Origin: Geothrix limicola
GTDB lineage: Bacteria > Acidobacteriota > Holophagae > Holophagales > Holophagaceae
Assembly (NCBI RefSeq): GCF_030268085.1
Contig: NZ_BSDE01000003.1
Span: 558,001 to 622,000, forward strand
Direction of reading: 5' to 3'
DNA: 64,000 bases
Shown: piece after piece, positions 60,267-64,000 of the stretch
Position numbering within the stretch: the first letter of the stretch is position 1
Layout: each line of letters begins with the position of its first letter
Made by a program: the position numbers and the translations under genes
The notes under the pieces: generated by a model
The model's input: the letters and a program-made list of their open reading frames with translations, nothing else
Told to the model about the DNA's origin: nothing
The model's database searches: none

Positions 60267-60593
60267 ATGCGCGCTCACGAAATGGCGCCTTCCATCGGCG
60301 TCGCATCTGCATCGACACGAAGGATGGAACTCGAACGGTTCGAAGCCCAGTTGGCCGAATGGACCGCCCTCATCGGCCAGTGCCGTGCCCATGCGCGGAG
60401 GTCGGCGCCGCAGGTCCAGGTGGAGCTCGACCACCTCACGGACGAACTGCAGCTTCAACGGAACGCCGCCAGCGTCCAGCTCCTGCGGTTGAAGCATGCC
60501 GCCGACACCGAGTGGGAATCCGAGAAGGCGCAGATCGAAGCGGTCTGGCGGGCCGTCCGGGCTTCGTTCCAGAAGATCCGGGCCAGCTTTTGA
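60267..60593 (+). CDS. Small coiled-coil protein
   Basis: A 108-residue, charged, helical protein without signal or membrane segment. A heptad-like pattern runs through ELERFEAQLAEW, VELDHLTDELQLQRN and KAQIEAVWRAVR, so a coiled coil is likely. It looks similar to small stress-response proteins of the sll1863 type but no strong claim is possible. The ATG at 60267 has AAAGGA upstream. A sigma-54-like promoter with the same activator site as the Fe-S/NrfD operon precedes it, so it may be part of that response. Confidence 0.72.
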   Translation: MRAHEMAPSIGVASASTRRMELERFEAQLAEWTALIGQCRAHARRSAPQVQVELDHLTDELQLQRNAASVQLLRLKHAADTEWESEKAQIEAVWRAVRASFQKIRASF

Positions 60594-60601
60594 AGAAGGC
60601 C

Positions 60602-61357
60602 TTAGGGTGTGGCGCCCGATGCCAAGGTTGGCGCCAAGGCTGATGTCGGCGCAGGTGTCGTGCGGCCGTGGGGGAAATCCGGGATGCGCTCCAGATCCTC
60701 GAAGAGGTTTGACCGGATCTTGCGGAGCGAGGCCTGCAGCTGCTGCTCACGTCGGCCCTGTTCCTCACGGGGAAGGGCCGCAAGTTCCCGACGGGCCCAC
60801 AGCACGTGGTAGGTCTCCTCCCAGAGGGGTTTGTCGGAACCTGGCGAACAGAGGCGCGCTTCCACCACGGCGGGCGAGGACCAGCGCCCCATGAGCATGG
60901 AGCCGCCGATCCAGAAGGCGCTTTCCTCCACGAACTCGTAGAGGCCGAGCCCGACGGCCAGCCGGGTGTTGTGGACGAGCAGGCCCGTGCCGACGCCCCA
61001 GGCCACGCCGCTGAGGATGCCCCAGGCGATGTACTTGGTCCTCACCTCCCCGAGGCTGGTGAGGGTCAGGTGCAATTGGAGAGGGGCGGCTGGATCGAGG
61101 CGCAGCCCGCGCGAGGTGGCTTCGGTGCGCAGCTCGGCCTCGAAGGCTTGCCGGTGCCGCTCCAGCGCAGCCCGGCGCGCCGCGGGGGAATCGGCCTCCC
61201 CGGTGGCGCTCCACAGGTGGGACAACCGACGGCTGTGGTCCTCCACGTCCACCGTCAAACCCAGGGCGGGCTCGCCTTTCCGCAACGCGACCTGGGTCAG
61301 GGGAGAGCGACAGCCCAGGCCCAGGAGGGCGAGGATCAGGACGATCCCGGGCTTCAA
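60602..61357 (-). CDS. Lipoprotein of unknown function
   Basis: A 251-residue protein with a lipobox ending LGLGC at residue 16, a beta/alpha domain (QLHLTLTSLGEVRTKYIAWG) and one or two short hydrophobic stretches (ILSGVAWGVGTGLLV). No family recognised. The last 30 residues are Ala/Thr/Pro-rich. Its ATG overlaps the DUF3999 stop by 4 bases (ATGA), so it is the last gene of the DUF2339-DUF3999-lipoprotein operon. Confidence 0.75.
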   Translation of the reverse strand: MKPGIVLILALLGLGCRSPLTQVALRKGEPALGLTVDVEDHSRRLSHLWSATGEADSPAARRAALERHRQAFEAELRTEATSRGLRLDPAAPLQLHLTLTSLGEVRTKYIAWGILSGVAWGVGTGLLVHNTRLAVGLGLYEFVEESAFWIGGSMLMGRWSSPAVVEARLCSPGSDKPLWEETYHVLWARRELAALPREEQGRREQQLQASLRKIRSNLFEDLERIPDFPHGRTTPAPTSALAPTLASGATP

Positions 61358-62568
61358 GAAGCGGATCCTTCTCCGGCCTTGAACAAGCGCCAGGCGGCCG
61401 TTCCGAGCACGAGCAGGGCGAGCCCCGCGATCCAGGGCATCCAGGGCCGGGCGCGCTGGTCGGCGCCTTCACGGTGGGGCAGGCCCTGTGCGTCCGGTTC
61501 CGCCGCGCCGAGGCTGAGGGGGGCGCTGGAGGCGAGGCTGCGCAGCGAGGGCAACGCACCGAGGCTGCCGGGGGCGGGCTTGGCCTCGCCGCCGAGGTGG
61601 AGGGCGTAGGCCTGGCCGGCTTCCGCGGGGAAGAGCAGGGTCTGGCGCCGCACGAGCGCCCGCAGGCTCAGGGGGGTGGCGCCTTCGGGCAGGCTGATGG
61701 TGAGCGTGCCCGCCTGCACGGGCGCGAGGGCGATGCGGGTGGCGCGCGTGCCGAGGGCGGGCAGGTTCCAGACGAGGTCGCTGCAGGACCAGGTGAGCGC
61801 GTCGGCGGGGCTCTCTCCGATGCGGATCTCGGGCCGCAGCGGCGCGGCGGGCGGGGCCAGCGTCAGCTCCAGGCCAACGATCCGTTCGGTGTCGGGAAGC
61901 CTCAGCCGCCAGGTCCCCGGCTGGCCGGGTTCGGGGGCGAAGGCGCCCTCCAGGGCCAGCTCCGCCTCCAGGGCCTCGGGCCGCGTCTCAGCGCGGACGG
62001 AGAGGCTGCGAAGGCGTGGGGCCTCGCCCTGGGAGGCGATGAGCGTGAGACGGTAGCGCTGCCCGTCCCAGGGCAGGTCCAGGCCGCGCCGGCTGCCTGA
62101 AGGAGACAGATCGTAGAGGTGCAGGGGCGCGACGGGATCATAGGCGATGAAGCCTCCGCCCTCGCGCTGGCGTTCGGCCTTCACCTGCGCAACCCAAGGG
62201 GCGTGCCCGTCGAGGTCCAGATCGAGCCGCAGCGTTTCGCGCTCACCCACCTGCCAACCCTCGGGCAGCTTCAGTGTGAACTCCGCCGTGGGCCGGCCCT
62301 CCGCATCCTTGCCGAGGAGCAGGTTCTCCAGGGGCAGCGCCCGCGAGGCCCACAAACCTTCGCGAGCCTCGAGGAAGGGGATGCTCCGACCCGTGGCGTC
62401 GCCGATCCAGGCGCCCTTCAGAAGCCGCTGGGAGGCGGCGTCCAGGGGCAGCCGCGCCCATCCGCTGGTGGGCGCGGGAGAGGGAGAGATGGGGCGGCGC
62501 TGCAGGGAGGCGCGGTCCTCCCGGGTGCAGGCGAGGAGCAGGAGCAGGAGGCAGGCGGCGCGCTTCAT
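61354..62568 (-). CDS. DUF3999-like membrane protein
   Basis: A 404-residue protein with an N-terminal signal or lipobox (KRAACLLLLLLACT, lipidated Cys near 14), a large beta-rich extracytoplasmic part with many Trp/Leu/Arg (SGWARLPLD, TWRLRLPD), and one C-terminal membrane helix (MPWIAGLALLVLGTAAWRLF). This is the layout of DUF3999, which is typically encoded next to DUF2339, as here. The ATG overlaps the DUF2339 stop as ATGA. The function is unknown. Confidence 0.82.
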   Translation of the reverse strand: MKRAACLLLLLLACTREDRASLQRRPISPSPAPTSGWARLPLDAASQRLLKGAWIGDATGRSIPFLEAREGLWASRALPLENLLLGKDAEGRPTAEFTLKLPEGWQVGERETLRLDLDLDGHAPWVAQVKAERQREGGGFIAYDPVAPLHLYDLSPSGSRRGLDLPWDGQRYRLTLIASQGEAPRLRSLSVRAETRPEALEAELALEGAFAPEPGQPGTWRLRLPDTERIVGLELTLAPPAAPLRPEIRIGESPADALTWSCSDLVWNLPALGTRATRIALAPVQAGTLTISLPEGATPLSLRALVRRQTLLFPAEAGQAYALHLGGEAKPAPGSLGALPSLRSLASSAPLSLGAAEPDAQGLPHREGADQRARPWMPWIAGLALLVLGTAAWRLFKAGEGSAS

Positions 62569-64000
62569 GAGGGTTCTCCGGCCTTCTTGCGGTTCGCGAG
62601 GATGGCCGCGGCCATGCCGATGCCGCCCACGCCGAGGAAGGCGAGGGCCCGCAGCGGCGTGTCCGCGTGATCCAGATCGAGCGCGATGAGCTTGAAGCTG
62701 GCCGCACCCATCCAGACGTAGCCCGCGATCATCAGCGCGCGACGGGCCGCGTCGCGCCCACCGAGCCCGAGCATCCACTGGCAGGCGCCCGAGAGCGCCC
62801 AGACGAGGGTCAGGGTGATGGACGCGGCCCGGCTGGGCCCGTAGCCCAGGTGCGCCGGTGTCTGGAGGTGATGAACGAGGCGCGCCGCCTCGAAGGCGAG
62901 GCTCAGGTTGGCCGTGAGTTCGAGGGCGAGGAAGGACAGCAGGGAAAGCGGGCCACTCCGTCGCGTCAGCAGCCACCACGCGACCGAGGCGAGGGCACCT
63001 TCGGCGAAGGAGGCGTTGAGGAAGGGCGTCAGGGAGGCGTCGTTGAAGGAGAAGCTGTCGAAGCCGTGGAAGGCCCAGCGCAGGGTGGTCAGCAGGGCCA
63101 GGGCCGCCGCGAGCCAGCGCAGGGCCGAGGCCTCCTCGGCGAAGTGGCTGTCCTCGGCTTTCAGCGAAACCCAGGCGAGGCCCAGGGCGAAGGCGCCCCA
63201 GAGCGGCCCCACCCAGGCCCAGGCGAGGGCCACGGGCACGGCGAGGGCCAGGTGTCCGGCGGCCAGGGCCAGCAGGCCCCAGTCCGCGCGGCGGCCCGCC
63301 ATGCGCCTCCGCAGGGGCTGCACCAGGCCCAGGTTCAGGGCCGCCACGGCGATGACGGGCAGGGCGAAGGCCTCGGGGCTCAGGTCCAGGCGCTTCCAGA
63401 TCATCCAGGCGTACGTGGTGGCGAGGATCGAGGCCACCAGCCACAGCACCGTCGGCGTTCCGGGGGTCTCCTCGGTGCCCGGCAGCCAGGCCCAGAGGCC
63501 CGCGAGGATCAGGTGGAGCAGGAGCAGCGCGGCCAACGGGGTGGCGTCCGCCTTGAGCACGTCGGTGCAGGCGGGCAGGAGCAGCAGCCAGGTGCCGGCG
63601 AGGGCCACCCACCGCGCGCCGTGCCAGGCGCCGCCCGTGCGGGCGAGGTAGGGCACGGCCAGCGTGGCGGCCATGAGCACGGCCAGGTAGGTGGCCAGGG
63701 CCACCTCGTGATGGCCGCCCTGACTGAAGACGAGGGGTGCGGCCAGGCCCGAGACCAGCGCCACGACGAGGGCTCCGCCGCTGCGGACCCGCGCGGCCAG
63801 CGCGCCCGCCAGCAGGGTGACGAGGGCCGTGGCCGCCAGCCCGATGGGCGCGGCGTAGAAGTGGTATTCCATCGTGCCGGCGCGGAAGGCGAACTGCAGG
63901 GTGCCGAGGCCCGCCAGCAGGAGGGCCACGCCGAGGGCGCGGCTGCGGCCCTGGAGGGTTTTCGCGGCGAAGGCCGAGATGCCGCCGCCCACGAGGAGGC
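62565..64000 (-). CDS. DUF2339 multi-helix membrane protein (5' truncated by window edge)
   Basis: At least 477 residues in an open frame that continues past the window edge, all of it hydrophobic helices of 18-22 residues separated by short loops (ALGVALLLAGLGTLQFAF, GLAATALVTLLAGALAA, LWGAFALGLAWVSL). DUF2339 proteins have 20 or more helices and are not functionally assigned. There is no evidence for a start at 63992; the frame is open beyond. First gene visible in a three-gene minus-strand operon. Confidence 0.88.
   Translation of the reverse strand, partial: LLVGGGISAFAAKTLQGRSRALGVALLLAGLGTLQFAFRAGTMEYHFYAAPIGLAATALVTLLAGALAARVRSGGALVVALVSGLAAPLVFSQGGHHEVALATYLAVLMAATLAVPYLARTGGAWHGARWVALAGTWLLLLPACTDVLKADATPLAALLLLHLILAGLWAWLPGTEETPGTPTVLWLVASILATTYAWMIWKRLDLSPEAFALPVIAVAALNLGLVQPLRRRMAGRRADWGLLALAAGHLALAVPVALAWAWVGPLWGAFALGLAWVSLKAEDSHFAEEASALRWLAAALALLTTLRWAFHGFDSFSFNDASLTPFLNASFAEGALASVAWWLLTRRSGPLSLLSFLALELTANLSLAFEAARLVHHLQTPAHLGYGPSRAASITLTLVWALSGACQWMLGLGGRDAARRALMIAGYVWMGAASFKLIALDLDHADTPLRALAFLGVGGIGMAAAILANRKKAGEPS

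Noticed and set aside
61354-63612. A single 752-codon frame running through the DUF3999 and DUF2339 region
   Set aside because: The 5' part is a shadow in the wrong frame; the DUF3999 signal peptide at 62568 and the ATGA overlap with DUF2339 give the true start.

Overview
The window is about 64 kb of a high-GC bacterial chromosome, densely coded on both strands with short intergenic gaps and many 1-4 base start/stop overlaps. The envelope is Gram-negative: an Oar-like TonB-dependent receptor, several outer-membrane beta-barrels, KdsA and GmhA for lipopolysaccharide sugars, a PpiD-like foldase, DsbD and TlpA-type redox proteins. Together with the NrfD/Fe-S complex, haem-motif proteins and the style of the TPR and response-regulator proteins, this suggests an Acidobacteriota member of the Holophagae type (Geothrix/Holophaga-like). 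The assignment is inference; no rRNA or other taxonomic marker is present. I found no tRNA, rRNA, CRISPR array, transposase, prophage or origin.

Layout. 1-8 kb: C-terminal part of a membrane Ser/Thr kinase, a lipoprotein, a trans-sulfuration PLP enzyme, a CYTH protein, a response regulator with its neighbour, and a YoaK-type membrane protein. 8-12.6 kb: an outer-membrane cluster with a 1028-residue Oar-like receptor between two small beta-barrel proteins, closed by a strong terminator. 12.6-19.5 kb: asparaginase, a serS gene carrying a large in-frame AT-rich insertion, an ABC ATPase, ppiD, def and fmt. 19.6-30.5 kb: TPR protein, cdd, DUF58, amino-acid permease, ribE, a porin plus short phosphate-binding-like protein, MFS, smpB and DedA. 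30.5-40.8 kb: a decarboxylase remnant, a hybrid PAS/GAF kinase, a glycosyltransferase, pip, EamA, hemW, DUF4124, gmhA, a haem-motif membrane protein and a triple-rhodanese protein. 40.9-55.7 kb: ftsK, a deacetylase lipoprotein, a QueD-like protein, an HD protein, a mosaic dsbD, a TlpA-like protein, an nth fusion, a yeast-Mtd1-like member of the FolD family, GNAT, kdsA, and an Lrp-monooxygenase-EamA operon. 55.7-64 kb: an Fe-S/NrfD membrane complex with two tiny membrane proteins, divergent from a sigma-54 activator gene, then a small coiled-coil protein and a DUF2339-DUF3999-lipoprotein operon.

The most notable observations are these. (1) serS contains about 113 in-frame residues of low-GC, foreign-looking sequence between the GTGQLPKF and TAEVP motifs. 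(2) The sigma-54 activator gene is bracketed by two near-identical 15-bp sites (CCGTCryATTTGACG). Each lies 114-116 bp upstream of a sigma-54-like -24/-12 element and in the same orientation to it. One module points at the Fe-S/NrfD operon and the other at the coiled-coil gene, which defines a small self-contained regulon. (3) A FolD-family protein lacks the cyclohydrolase Lys and Gln and resembles the yeast NAD-dependent enzyme Mtd1. (4) nth is fused in frame to a metal/cobalamin-receptor domain through a REP-like repeat. (5) Two extragenic inverted repeats share a three-unit architecture.
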